Shown here piece after piece: positions 27,992 through 37,249 of a stretch of 64,000 nt of DNA. The stretch is from Prevotella scopos JCM 17725. GTDB lineage: Bacteria; Bacteroidota; Bacteroidia; Bacteroidales; Bacteroidaceae. Each line of letters starts with the position of its first letter. Positions within the stretch are counted from its first letter, which is position 1. Location: assembly GCF_018127785.1 (NCBI RefSeq), contig NZ_CP072390.1, positions 806,001 to 870,000 on the forward strand, given 5' to 3'. The notes under the pieces were generated by a model. The model had not been told where the DNA came from. It worked only from the letters and a program-made list of their open reading frames with translations, and did no database searches. The position numbers and the translations under genes are program-made.

Positions 27992-29488
27992 ATGGCAAAG
28001 ACATTAAAGAAATGGCAAGGCTGGCTACTCTTTGGAGGAGCAATGGTTCTCGTGTTCATTCTTGGACTGCTCTGTTCTTCAATGCTTGAAAGAAGAGCTG
28101 AGGTTGTAAGTGTGTTCAACAACAGACGTACACCGATGACTGACTCCATTGTATCTCAGAATGAGAAATTTGCAGCTGATTTCCCACGTGAATATGAGAC
28201 GTGGGCAATGACAGAAGACACAAGTTTCGTGAGTAAGTACAATTCTTCCCAGGAAGTAGATGTACTGGCAGAGAGACCCGAAATGGTTATCCTATGGGCT
28301 GGCTATTCTTTCTCAAGAGGGTATAATACACCACGTGGACACCGTCATTGTATTGATGACTTACGTAAGATTATGCGTACAGGAAGTCCAGGTGTTGATG
28401 GACAAGATGACATACAGCCAGGAACCTGTTGGACCTGCAAGGGTCCTGATGTTCCACGTCTAATGCGTGAGAAAGGAACTGATAAATTCTATGCTGCCAA
28501 GTGGAGCGACTGGGGACCAGAGGTCATGAACACCGTCGGTTGCTCTGACTGCCATGATGCAAGGACGATGGAACTTCGTCCCGCTCGTCCTGCTCTCTAT
28601 GAGGCATGGGCTCGTGTCGGTAAAGACGTGAGAAAAGCCAGCCATCAAGAGATGCGTAGCCTGGTCTGCGCACAGTGCCACACGGAATACTACTTCGAGA
28701 AAGAGAATGGCAACTATCTACATTTCCCTCAAGAAAAGGGTATGACGTGTGAGGCAGCAGAGGAATACTACGATAGTATTGGCTTCTACGATTACATCAA
28801 CCCATTATCAAAGGCGAAGATTCTAAAGGCACAGCACCCTGGTTATGAATTGTATTTACAGGGAATCCATGGACAGCGTGGTGTTTCATGTGCTGATTGT
28901 CATATGCCTTACATCTCTGAGGGTGGTGTGAAATATACTGATCACCATATTACAAGCCCATTGGCAAACATCGAGCGTACTTGTCAGACCTGTCACCGTC
29001 AAGATGCTGAGACGCTTCGTCAGAATGTTTATGAGCGTCAGAAGAAGATTTATGACTTCCGTACAAATGTAGAAAAGGAACTTGCAGCTGCACACATCGA
29101 GGCTAAATTTGCTTGGGAAAAGGGTGCGACGGAAGCTGAGATGGAGCCTGTTCTTAAGGATCTCCGCAAGGGTCAGTGGCGTTGGGACTATGCTGTAGCT
29201 AGCCACGGAGCTGCCTTCCATGCTCCACAAGAGGTGATGCGAATCCTTGGAAGTGCAATGCAGTATGCAATGGATGCTCGTTTACAGATAGCACGTGTTG
29301 TGGCTAAACATGGATACACTGGTAAGATTCCTCTTCCAGATGTTTCAACAAAGGCTAAGGCACAATCATACATTGGTTTGGATATGCCTAAGCTCAATTC
29401 ACAGAAGAAGAAATTCCTTGATACAATCGTACCAAAATGGATTGAGCAAGCTAGAAAGAACAAACGCTTTGTTACTAAGCCGATGTAA
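27992..29488 (+). CDS. nrfA: Ammonia-forming cytochrome c nitrite reductase
   Basis: 498 aa. N-terminal signal or anchor helix (residues 11-30). The catalytic heme motif CWTCK (Lys-ligated) is followed by four CxxCH sites: CSDCH, CAQCH, CADCH and CQTCH. It reduces nitrite to ammonium with six electrons in the periplasm, for respiration or nitrite detoxification. The genes after it encode the apparatus that attaches its hemes. Confidence 0.97.
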   Translation: MAKTLKKWQGWLLFGGAMVLVFILGLLCSSMLERRAEVVSVFNNRRTPMTDSIVSQNEKFAADFPREYETWAMTEDTSFVSKYNSSQEVDVLAERPEMVILWAGYSFSRGYNTPRGHRHCIDDLRKIMRTGSPGVDGQDDIQPGTCWTCKGPDVPRLMREKGTDKFYAAKWSDWGPEVMNTVGCSDCHDARTMELRPARPALYEAWARVGKDVRKASHQEMRSLVCAQCHTEYYFEKENGNYLHFPQEKGMTCEAAEEYYDSIGFYDYINPLSKAKILKAQHPGYELYLQGIHGQRGVSCADCHMPYISEGGVKYTDHHITSPLANIERTCQTCHRQDAETLRQNVYERQKKIYDFRTNVEKELAAAHIEAKFAWEKGATEAEMEPVLKDLRKGQWRWDYAVASHGAAFHAPQEVMRILGSAMQYAMDARLQIARVVAKHGYTGKIPLPDVSTKAKAQSYIGLDMPKLNSQKKKFLDTIVPKWIEQARKNKRFVTKPM

Positions 29489-29502
29489 ATAGTTACTAAC
29501 AG

Positions 29503-29529
29503 GATTCCTTCCCATCTGGGGGAGGAATC
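29503..29529 (+). terminator. Hairpin after nrfA
   Basis: GATTCCTTCCC pairs with GGGGGAGGAATC around a short loop, without a strong T run. It may weaken read-through into ccs1 or protect the nrfHA mRNA. Confidence 0.5.
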
Positions 29530-29685
29530 TTGTCTGTAAAAGTGAGAATACCCATATTAACTGGGTACTTACTAATCTTTATATTTTATAACTCACACAG
29601 AATTTATTTATTTACTCTTACTCCAATACTTAATTTTTTATGTCTTTTCTTATTAGGAAAAGGGTGGAGTAGAGTTTTTCTTGTT

Positions 29686-31023
29686 ATGTGGAATAAACCT
29701 TATACACTAAAAGAAGGAACAGCAATTGTTGTTGGTTTATTGGTAACTGGTGTCTTTTTACAGGCAACAATGGGGTCCTTGGAGTGGGGCTTTTTTGCTT
29801 GGCCAGCCAACTTCATTACTTTAGTTTTATTTGTTCTGGCACTTGTCGCAGTATTCATATTACGCAAATGGTCTTATTTCTGCCGTTTTATGGCTACTAT
29901 GCAAGCAGCTATTCCTGCTATAGCAGCAGCAGCAGTATTAACCTTTGTCATGGGAATTACAAAGCAAGTAGCGGAGGGGAGAGATGCTGTTGATCCGCTT
30001 GGTATAACGAAGATGCTTAATTTTTGGCCTTTCGTTCTAGTCTATGTTTGGATGACTGCTATTGTTGGTGAGGTAACTTTGAACCAATTATCTCATTTTT
30101 CATGGCGTCGTTTGCCCACACTAACGAGTCATGTTGGTCTTTTCATTGTTCTTACTTGTGGTACACTTGGTAGCGCAGATATGCTACGTGTGAAGATGTA
30201 TTGTGAAGAGGGGCAGCCTGAATGGCGTGGTCTTGACGCTTTTAGCAACGTTCATCACCTTCCGGTAGCAATACAATTAGAGAAGTTCACTATTGATGAA
30301 TATCCACCTAAGCTCATGCTTATTGATAACATGGGACTTCCACTTCCGAAAGGGAAGCCTGAGAATATTCTTTTAGATAAGAATGTAAAGTTTGGTTATC
30401 TATTGGATTGTAAGATCGAGGTTCTCAAGCGTATCGATAACGCTATGCCTGTTATGTTGAGCAAGATGGTTGGTAAAATGCCTGGAGGTATGATGAGCAA
30501 TATCCGTATGGATTCATTAGGACAGGCACGCAATAAAGAAGGTTATATTCCTTCTGATGCTAAAGGAACAGCATGTGCAATATATGTGAAGGTGACAACA
30601 GGTATAGGCAATAATGGAAATAGTGATTCTAGATTAAAGAAAAATAAACAACATACTATCACAGGATGGCTTACATGTGGTAGTTACCTTTTCCCTTATC
30701 AATCTTTGAAACTTGAAGATAGTAGAAGACTGGTCATGCCTAATCGCGAGCCACGACGCTTCTCATCTCTTGTTGACATTTATACACAAGCAGGACAGAA
30801 TATTCGTACTGAGATAGAGGTTAACAAACCGTTTAGTATCGAAGGATGGAAAATCTATCAGCTTAGCTATAATGAGCAGATGGGAAAATGGAGTAACTTA
30901 AGTATCTTTGAGATTGTAACCGATCCTTGGATGCCAGTTGTGTATGTTGGAATATTCTTGTTGTTGTTCGGAGCTGTCGGAATGTTCTTGACAGCAAGTC
31001 GTAAGAAGGAGGTAAAACTATGA
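29686..31023 (+). CDS. Cytochrome c biogenesis protein, ResB/Ccs1-like
   Basis: 445 aa from the ATG at 29686. The frame can extend 52 codons to a TTG at 29530, but that part overlaps the region after the nrfA hairpin and has no family look. Several transmembrane helices in the first 170 residues are followed by a large periplasmic ResB-like domain and a last helix near the C-terminus (PWMPVVYVGIFLLLFGAVGMF). With CcsA it forms the system II heme-attachment machine. It overlaps ccsA by 4 bp (ATGA). Confidence 0.85.
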   Translation: MWNKPYTLKEGTAIVVGLLVTGVFLQATMGSLEWGFFAWPANFITLVLFVLALVAVFILRKWSYFCRFMATMQAAIPAIAAAAVLTFVMGITKQVAEGRDAVDPLGITKMLNFWPFVLVYVWMTAIVGEVTLNQLSHFSWRRLPTLTSHVGLFIVLTCGTLGSADMLRVKMYCEEGQPEWRGLDAFSNVHHLPVAIQLEKFTIDEYPPKLMLIDNMGLPLPKGKPENILLDKNVKFGYLLDCKIEVLKRIDNAMPVMLSKMVGKMPGGMMSNIRMDSLGQARNKEGYIPSDAKGTACAIYVKVTTGIGNNGNSDSRLKKNKQHTITGWLTCGSYLFPYQSLKLEDSRRLVMPNREPRRFSSLVDIYTQAGQNIRTEIEVNKPFSIEGWKIYQLSYNEQMGKWSNLSIFEIVTDPWMPVVYVGIFLLLFGAVGMFLTASRKKEVKL

Positions 31024-31808
31024 TCTGGAATTATTTTATTATTTTTGCAATCATATCTGTAATTTTATGGGTCATTGGTGCATGGGCAGCATGGCATAGT
31101 CGTCACGTTATGGCCTTTGGATCTACAGGGCTTGGATTAGCAGTATTCTTTGCATATATTTTAATAATGTGGATAACCTTGGAACGACCACCTCTTCGTA
31201 CGATGGGTGAGACACGTCTGTGGTACAGTTTTTTCCTCCCATTGGCAGGTATTATTGTCTTTAGTCGCTGGCAGTATAAGTGGATATTAAGTTTCTCCAC
31301 ACTTCTTGCAACCGTCTTTGTTTGTGTGAACATCTTTAAACCAGAGATACATTCAAAGACACTTATGCCAGCCTTACAAAGTCCATGGTTTGCTCCTCAT
31401 GTAATTGTTTATATGATGGCTTACGCTCTTTTGGGAGCTGCAGTGGTCATGTCAGTTTATCTTCTTTTCTTTAAGAAGAGTGCTGATACGGATAAGGAAA
31501 TGGAGATAACGGATAATCTCACTTACGTTGGTCTCTCATTTATGACTCTCGGTATGCTGATGGGTGCTTTATGGGCAAAGGAAGCATGGGGACATTACTG
31601 GTCATGGGACCCAAAGGAGACATGGGCTGCTATCACTTGGCTTTCCTATTTGGTTTATGTTCACTATCGTCAATATCGTCCTCGTATCATCCGTCCAGCT
31701 TTATGGATATTGATTGTAGCATTCATCTTACTTCAGATGTGTTGGTGGGGAATAAATTATCTTCCTTCAGCACAAGGTGTAAGTGTTCATACCTATAATT
31801 TGAGTTAA
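31020..31808 (+). CDS. ccsA: Cytochrome c biogenesis protein CcsA (heme handling)
   Basis: 262 aa with about eight transmembrane helices. The tryptophan-rich heme-handling motif WGHYWSWDPKETWAAITW (about residues 192-209) defines the family. With the ResB-like protein it exports heme and joins it to CxxCH motifs. The order nrfH-nrfA-ccs1-ccsA makes a self-contained nitrite-ammonification unit. Confidence 0.94.
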   Translation: MIWNYFIIFAIISVILWVIGAWAAWHSRHVMAFGSTGLGLAVFFAYILIMWITLERPPLRTMGETRLWYSFFLPLAGIIVFSRWQYKWILSFSTLLATVFVCVNIFKPEIHSKTLMPALQSPWFAPHVIVYMMAYALLGAAVVMSVYLLFFKKSADTDKEMEITDNLTYVGLSFMTLGMLMGALWAKEAWGHYWSWDPKETWAAITWLSYLVYVHYRQYRPRIIRPALWILIVAFILLQMCWWGINYLPSAQGVSVHTYNLS

Positions 31809-31849
31809 GTCTTTATTCGTATTTTTAGCTTATCTCAAAGATTCATAAA

Positions 31850-31904
31850 ATCGTATCAGAAGTTACAAATGTCATAAGTTTACACTTCTGATACGATTTT
31901 TTTC
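31850..31904 (+). terminator. Rho-independent terminator of the nrf-ccs operon
   Basis: ATCGTATCAGAAGT pairs with ACTTCTGATACGAT and is followed by TTTTTTC. The stem is long and perfect. Confidence 0.85.
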
Positions 31905-32064
31905 TTAAACAACGTGTAAAACGAGTCTTGTTTATACCTAAAAGTGATTTGCTCAGAATAAGTAAGTCTTAATTCTATAAAATGATATTGTGTACTTAAA
32001 CACATTGCTATAAATACTTATGAAAAACAGATGCACAGATGAAGCCATATTTTTGACAAAAACC

Positions 32065-32095
32065 TTTGTCTTTCCATATCTTTTTTATACTTTTG
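32065..32095 (+). promoter_or_regulatory. Promoter of the nicotinate phosphoribosyltransferase gene
   Basis: TTTG at 32065-32068, 19 bp, then TACTTTTG at 32088-32095: a textbook Bacteroidota promoter. It places the start near 32101 and the leader at about 19 nt, excluding the longer in-frame TTG start at 32066. Confidence 0.8.
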
Positions 32096-32119
32096 GCAAC
32101 TGAATTCAACTACATTAAA

Positions 32120-33325
32120 ATGAGACAAATCATTAATTATTTCACAGACGATGACCTTTACAAGCTTACAATGTGCTGTGCAGTCATTGACAATTATCCA
32201 CGTGCACATGTATGCTATCATTTTGTTGACCGTGATGACACGGTTTATCCAGAAGGATTCGCACGTGAAGTGGAACATCAGATAGAATTATTGGAATCGG
32301 TTGTTATTACGGATGACGAAATTAATTTTCTTCGTAAGAAATGTTACTATCTTCCAGAATGGTTTTTAACCTATCTACGCGGCTTCCGCTTTTCACGAGA
32401 ATGGGTGAAAGTCTGGCAGGATGAAGAGGGTCATCTTTATATAGAATTTGAAGGATTATGGGCAGATACAATTCTGTTAGAAGTGAAGGTCCTTGCGATT
32501 ATCTCTGAGTTGTTCTATATGTTTAACGACCAAGCTCAGAACTTTGATTATCAGGAGCTTTATGATAAAACCTATCATAAGACAGAGCGTCTTCTTGAGG
32601 CAGGTTGCGTTTTCTCTGACTTCGGAACACGTCGTCGTGCTAGCCTAACAGCAGAAGATACTGCTGTACGTGCTATGAAGGATTGTTATGATAGTCGAGA
32701 ATGGAAGGGTCGTTTTGTAGGAACAAGTAATATTCATCTTGCCATGAAGTATGACCTTACTCCAGTTGGAACTATGGCGCATGAGTTTATTTGTGCTATC
32801 GGTGGTATGTTTGGTCCGCAAATGGCAAACTATATGGCAATGGAGGCATGGCGCAGAACCTATCGTGGTGCGTTAGGAACCTATCTCTATGATTCTTTTG
32901 GTTGGGACATCTTCTCCTATAATTTCTCTGAGGATTTTGCAAATCAATTTAAGGGATTGCGTATTGATTCTGGAGATAATATTGAACAGCTAGAGAAAAT
33001 CATTGCTAAATATAAATCTTTTGGTATCAATGCACGCGACAAGCAGGTTTTATTTTCAAATGCTTTAGATACTGATAAGGCTATTGAGATTCAGCGTTAT
33101 GCAGAGAGTCGTGTGATGCCATCATTTGGTATTGGAACTCACTTCACCAATGATTTCCCACATGTTAAACCTATGAATATTGTTATAAAGCTGGTTGCCG
33201 TAAAGATTACGGAATCATGGCCATTTTATAATGATACTTGTAAGATATCAGAAGATAAAGGCAAACATACAGGAAAACCAGAGGTTATTAAACGATTTAT
33301 GGAAGCTATACATTATAAAGAATAA
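32120..33325 (+). CDS. pncB: Nicotinate phosphoribosyltransferase
   Basis: 401 aa from the ATG at 32120. Family segments FTDDDLYKLTMCCAVI at the N-terminus, FSDFGTRRRAS and GTSNIHLAMKYDLTPVGTMA, and GLRIDSGDNIEQLEK for PRPP binding. It makes nicotinate mononucleotide in the NAD salvage (Preiss-Handler) pathway. It stands alone, with its own promoter and terminator. Confidence 0.95.
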   Translation: MRQIINYFTDDDLYKLTMCCAVIDNYPRAHVCYHFVDRDDTVYPEGFAREVEHQIELLESVVITDDEINFLRKKCYYLPEWFLTYLRGFRFSREWVKVWQDEEGHLYIEFEGLWADTILLEVKVLAIISELFYMFNDQAQNFDYQELYDKTYHKTERLLEAGCVFSDFGTRRRASLTAEDTAVRAMKDCYDSREWKGRFVGTSNIHLAMKYDLTPVGTMAHEFICAIGGMFGPQMANYMAMEAWRRTYRGALGTYLYDSFGWDIFSYNFSEDFANQFKGLRIDSGDNIEQLEKIIAKYKSFGINARDKQVLFSNALDTDKAIEIQRYAESRVMPSFGIGTHFTNDFPHVKPMNIVIKLVAVKITESWPFYNDTCKISEDKGKHTGKPEVIKRFMEAIHYKE

Positions 33326-33372
33326 GCTTTCTGCTTGTTTTCTTCCAATCGACAGAAGAATCTGTGAATAAT

Positions 33373-33420
33373 AAAAGGCGGTAATTAGTTATGTTAATTC
33401 TCAACTTATTACCGCCTTCT
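33373..33420 (+). terminator. Terminator of pncB
   Basis: AAGGCGGTAAT pairs with ATTACCGCCTT around a 22-nt loop, 48 bp after the pncB stop, followed by TCTTGCG. Confidence 0.7.
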
Positions 33421-33485
33421 TGCGTTTCATTATGTTATTGGATCAATAGAAAATAGTGGGAGAGAAGCTTACAATGAATTCTTTC

Positions 33486-33766
33486 GGCTCTATAACGAAT
33501 CGTGTGGGTAATTCGTCATAGAGCATAAAATATTGTTGAAAGGTATAGCCTCCAACTAGACACAACTCCAGATTGACCTTCATTTCAATATGCTTAACGC
33601 ACATTAAATCCCTACCCTTTCATATACAGCAATGGTGTTAACCCTTCGCACATGTTGTGCATACCATCCGCACCACATGTGCTAAGCACCCGCACCAAAC
33701 GTGCTGAGCACCCGCACCAAACCGATGGAATATCAACACACAACCCACACGATTCGTTATGGAGCC
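33486..33766. mobile_element. MITE copy B (281 bp) with 8-bp target duplication
   Basis: Starts GGCTCTATAACGAATCGTG and ends with the inverse (CACGATTCGTTATGGAGCC). The inverted ends match over about 24 bp with one mismatch. A perfect direct repeat ATTCTTTC flanks it at 33478-33485 and 33767-33774. It is collinear with copy A, including the internal 22-bp units, and lies between genes after pncB. Confidence 0.92.
33645..33732 (+). repeat. 22-bp tandem repeat, four units (locus B, inside MITE)
   Basis: Units start at 33645, 33667, 33689 and 33711, each 22 bp. Unit 2 is identical to unit 3 of locus A, so the unit order differs between copies, as unequal exchange within the array would produce. 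Confidence 0.9.
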
Positions 33767-33853
33767 ATTCTTTCTAAAACGAATGTTTCAATCTTTAGAG
33801 TTTTAAAAGCATACCTATGTAAGAGGGCAATCAGCAAAAATACCAAAGAATAG

Positions 33854-33957
33854 ATTTTATTCAAGTTGCTGTCATATTTAACATTTCTCTTAATCTGGAG
33901 AAAAATATAAAGTTAAGTGTCTAATTAAAATGATAGGAACTTAAATTTACGTTTTGC
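33854..33957 (+). repeat. Dispersed repeat of about 105 bp, copy 1
   Basis: Begins TTTTATTCAAGTTGCTGTCA and, 43 nt after ACATTTC, has TGATAGGAACTTAAATTTA. The same spacing and order occur at 59232-59339, and the first 40 bp at 48535. With the MITE it explains most of the 33326-34046 gap. Confidence 0.7.
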
Positions 33958-34046
33958 TCGCTCACGAATACACTTAATTAATATCTTTTTCTTTCATCAT
34001 TTCAAGGAAAGAAGAAGATATTAATTAAGAGAGTTCCTTGATCTTT

Positions 34047-35420
34047 TTACTCTTCTATTTTATTTTGGATATTGGAGTTTTCTATCTTATTTAGTCCCTT
34101 CTGATAATAGATGTAATAGAGAATACCAGACAGTGTTAGACCAAATGGGAAGGCAAACCATACACCTAACAGTTGGTAATTCATTACTACACCGAAGAGA
34201 TAGCCTAGGGGTAATGATACGATAAAAAAAGATATGAAAGCAATCCAAATCAGTGGGCGTACATTGGCTGTACCTCTCATTGCATTAGCATAATTGCACT
34301 GCATACCATCGCCAAACTGATATATCATAAATGGAATAATCGTCATAGAAACCATTGAAATAACGTTCGCATTATCAGTGAAGAGTCCACCAATAACATG
34401 GCGGAAGATAAAGATTGGTACGGAGGTTAGTAATGCAAGTAGGAAAACCAGATGGATACCTGCTGTTGCTGTTCGTCTTACGGCAAGGTAATCACGCTGT
34501 CCCATAAAGTTACTAATGCGCACTGCTACAGCTGCAGCCAATCCATAATAAATCATATATCCCAACTGTGAGATTGTCAACATAACTTGATGGGCAGCTA
34601 ATGACTCTGTACCAAACCAGCCTACCATCAAACTTGAAAGACTAAAGGCTGCCGTCTCCATACCCATCTGCAATGCTAAAGGAAATCCAAGCACTGTAAT
34701 CTTCTTAAAATCGGCATATTGAATTTTTCCTGCACCCCATCCCTTCCTATATTCGTTATATTTCTTACTAACGAAGAAGATTCCAACCATGACGATAGTC
34801 ATAACGATACGTGAAATCATTGTGGATAGTCCTGCACCTATCAGTCCCATCTCAGGCATTCCTAAATGACCATAAATTAGAATCCAGTTGCCAAAAATAT
34901 TCATTACATTGCCACCAATAAGAATCCACATAGCAACCTTGGTGTCTGTGATACCATCAGTAAACTGGCGGAAAGTATTGAACCAACAGACAAAAGGTAG
35001 GGAGATAAGTTGGATAAGAAAATAGGGACGAATGAGAGGTAATAATTCCTCTGGTTGTCCTAATCGGTGAATATTAAGATAAAGAACAACCATGATGACC
35101 GATAAGAATAGTGCCATACAGGTATTTGCCGCTGTGGCACTCTTCATCAACTCACCAATACGCTGTGTCTTCTCTTGTCCATATAAAATCCCTACGAGAG
35201 CAGTAATAGCATACGTAAAACCAATAGCAAAAATAATTACCAGCGTGAACATGTTATTAACAAATGCAGCCGCTGCTAATTCTTCTGTACTATGATGACC
35301 AATCATGAGTGTATCGGCAAAGTTAAGGATAAGGTTTCCTAATTGTCCAATGATGATTGGAACACCTAAAAATGTAAGATTTTTATAATGTGTTTCGTAA
35401 TTTGAAAAATTATATGACAT
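34047..35420 (-). CDS. MATE-family efflux transporter
   Basis: 457 aa from the ATG at 35420; the frame extends 22 codons further to a position upstream of the promoter, so the shorter start is chosen. Twelve hydrophobic helices in two MatE repeats (GVPIIIGQLGNLILNFADTL near the N-terminus; GFPLALQMGMETAAFSLSSL in the second half). A sodium- or proton-coupled exporter of cationic drugs or metabolites in the inner membrane. The substrate is unknown. Confidence 0.92.
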   Translation of the reverse strand: MSYNFSNYETHYKNLTFLGVPIIIGQLGNLILNFADTLMIGHHSTEELAAAAFVNNMFTLVIIFAIGFTYAITALVGILYGQEKTQRIGELMKSATAANTCMALFLSVIMVVLYLNIHRLGQPEELLPLIRPYFLIQLISLPFVCWFNTFRQFTDGITDTKVAMWILIGGNVMNIFGNWILIYGHLGMPEMGLIGAGLSTMISRIVMTIVMVGIFFVSKKYNEYRKGWGAGKIQYADFKKITVLGFPLALQMGMETAAFSLSSLMVGWFGTESLAAHQVMLTISQLGYMIYYGLAAAVAVRISNFMGQRDYLAVRRTATAGIHLVFLLALLTSVPIFIFRHVIGGLFTDNANVISMVSMTIIPFMIYQFGDGMQCNYANAMRGTANVRPLIWIAFISFFIVSLPLGYLFGVVMNYQLLGVWFAFPFGLTLSGILYYIYYQKGLNKIENSNIQNKIEE

Positions 35421-35455
35421 GCTGTTATTCCTGTTAGTTTTTGTATGATGCTCTG

Positions 35456-35463
35456 CAAAGATA
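35456..35463 (-). promoter_or_regulatory. -7 box for the MATE gene
   Basis: TATCTTTG on the minus strand, 36 bp before the ATG at 35420. The rest of the divergent gap up to 35786 shows nothing else I can name. Confidence 0.65.
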
Positions 35464-35786
35464 CGAAAAAAATACTGTATTTTCATGCATAATATTTAAA
35501 TTACTTGTCTTTAATCTGCATTTGTTCCATCTGTAAAGTGCTGAGAGTTATTATAAAACGAGTTTTTAAATGAATTATGTGCAGCTATAATACACTTCTT
35601 TATGGAAAAGTAATAGGAATTAATTAAAAGGTCTGATATGAACTCATAGAATTGCCTATTGTTTCAAAGGTAATACTTGTCTTTAAACAGTAAACATAAA
35701 GAATCGGTTACGCTTAAAGTCGTTCTTATCATCGTACGTTTTATTTATTTTCTTCACTAACTTCTTTCTATCTCAATTATTTTGTG

Positions 35787-35794
35787 TAAGTTTG
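35787..35794 (+). promoter_or_regulatory. -7 box directly before the subtilase gene
   Basis: TAAGTTTG ends 6 bp before the ATG at 35801, so the mRNA would have almost no leader. Confidence 0.55.
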
Positions 35795-35800
35795 CATATT

Positions 35801-37222
35801 ATGAAACAGACTCATCTTAGAAGCTATATTACCCTTTTCCTTTCTCTGGCATGTTCTGTTCTATGGGCTTACAAGGGCAGTGATGGGCGGATAGGTTATC
35901 CTGGGGGAAAATGTTATATGTTCCGTGTTACTCTGAAGGATAAGAATGGAACATCTTACTCCTTGGATAAGCCTGAAAGATTCCTTTCGAACGCTTCTAT
36001 CCTTCGACGTGTACGTCAGGGATTAAGACTTGACTCGACAGATCTCCCTGTATCCCCGAATTATATTCAACAGATAGTGAAGAAGGGTGGTAAGGTAGTT
36101 GCAGTAAGCAAATGGAACAACTCTGTTCTTGTGCGTGGTAATAACCGCCAAACATTGGAAGATTTGAAGTTGCTCTCATTTGTAAAAGATAGTAAGTTGG
36201 TATTTGTCTCTCCTGACTCTATCCGGCCACTTTCTCAGCGTGTACATTATAATTCAGAACTTCAATGTTTGGATTCGACGAGTCATGATTATTATGGTGT
36301 AGGTAAGGCACAAATAGAGAATTTGAATGGTAGGAAATTGCATAATCTGGGCTTTATGGGACAAGGTATGACAATTGCTGTACTTGACGCAGGTTTCATG
36401 AACGTTGATAAAATCTCTGCTTTTAAGAATCTTAATATAAGAGGAACACGTAATTTTGTTGTGGGCTATGATAATAATGTTTTTAAAGAAATGGATCATG
36501 GTACTAAAACTTTGTCAACAATCGCAATGAATCAACCTACAGTTTTTGTCGGTACAGCTCCTAAGGCCAACTTTTGGTTGCTGCGGACAGAAGATTATTT
36601 GACAGAGAGTCCTGCAGAAGAAGACTTCTGGATTGCTGCCGTTGAGTTTTCTGATTCAGTAGGTGTTGACATCATCACCTCATCATTGGGTTATCATGGT
36701 TTTGATGACAAATCTATGAACTATCGTTATGCAGATCTAAATGGTAAAACGGCAGCTATCTCTAGAGTAGCTTCCTGTTTGGTAAGGAAGGGTATGATTC
36801 TTGTGAATAGTGCGGGGAATGATGGTATGGGTACCTGGAAAAAAATCAACGTTCCCGCTGACGCTTTTGATATCCTGACCGTAGGAGCAGTTTCTCCGGA
36901 CAAGATAAATGCACCATTTTCTTCAATCGGACCAACAGCCGATGGGCGTATAAAACCTGACGTAATGGCGTATGGATGTCCAACGAACGTCGTGTCGGGT
37001 AGGGGATATATAATACCTGATAATGGGACTTCATTTGCTTGTCCACTTATTGCTGGAATGGTAGCTTGTCTATGGCAGGCAATCCCGAATAAGTCTGCCT
37101 CGGAGATAATAGACCTTGTGCGTCAGGCAGGAAACAACCATGATTATCCTGACAATATCATGGGATATGGTATTCCTGATTTCTTTTTAGCTTACCAATT
37201 TGCTACACGCTATAAGCAGTAG
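35801..37222 (+). CDS. S8-family (subtilisin-like) serine protease, secreted
   Basis: 473 aa from the ATG at 35801. Signal peptide of about 23 residues (ending VLWA), then a prodomain-like region to about residue 150. Catalytic triad: Asp196 (AVLDAGF), His233 (DHGTKT) and Ser411 (NGTSFACP), with the oxyanion Asn340 (SAGNDG). There is no C-terminal type IX sorting domain, so a periplasmic or outer-membrane location is more likely than surface release. It is followed 27 bp later by xseA. Confidence 0.93.
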   Translation: MKQTHLRSYITLFLSLACSVLWAYKGSDGRIGYPGGKCYMFRVTLKDKNGTSYSLDKPERFLSNASILRRVRQGLRLDSTDLPVSPNYIQQIVKKGGKVVAVSKWNNSVLVRGNNRQTLEDLKLLSFVKDSKLVFVSPDSIRPLSQRVHYNSELQCLDSTSHDYYGVGKAQIENLNGRKLHNLGFMGQGMTIAVLDAGFMNVDKISAFKNLNIRGTRNFVVGYDNNVFKEMDHGTKTLSTIAMNQPTVFVGTAPKANFWLLRTEDYLTESPAEEDFWIAAVEFSDSVGVDIITSSLGYHGFDDKSMNYRYADLNGKTAAISRVASCLVRKGMILVNSAGNDGMGTWKKINVPADAFDILTVGAVSPDKINAPFSSIGPTADGRIKPDVMAYGCPTNVVSGRGYIIPDNGTSFACPLIAGMVACLWQAIPNKSASEIIDLVRQAGNNHDYPDNIMGYGIPDFFLAYQFATRYKQ

Positions 37223-37249
37223 TGAGTTATCATACAAAAATTTTGAAGG

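Noticed and set aside
29530..29685. N-terminal extension of the ResB-like protein from a TTG
   Set aside because: The extra 52 residues overlap the end of the nrfA hairpin and look unlike the family; the ATG at 29686 fits better.
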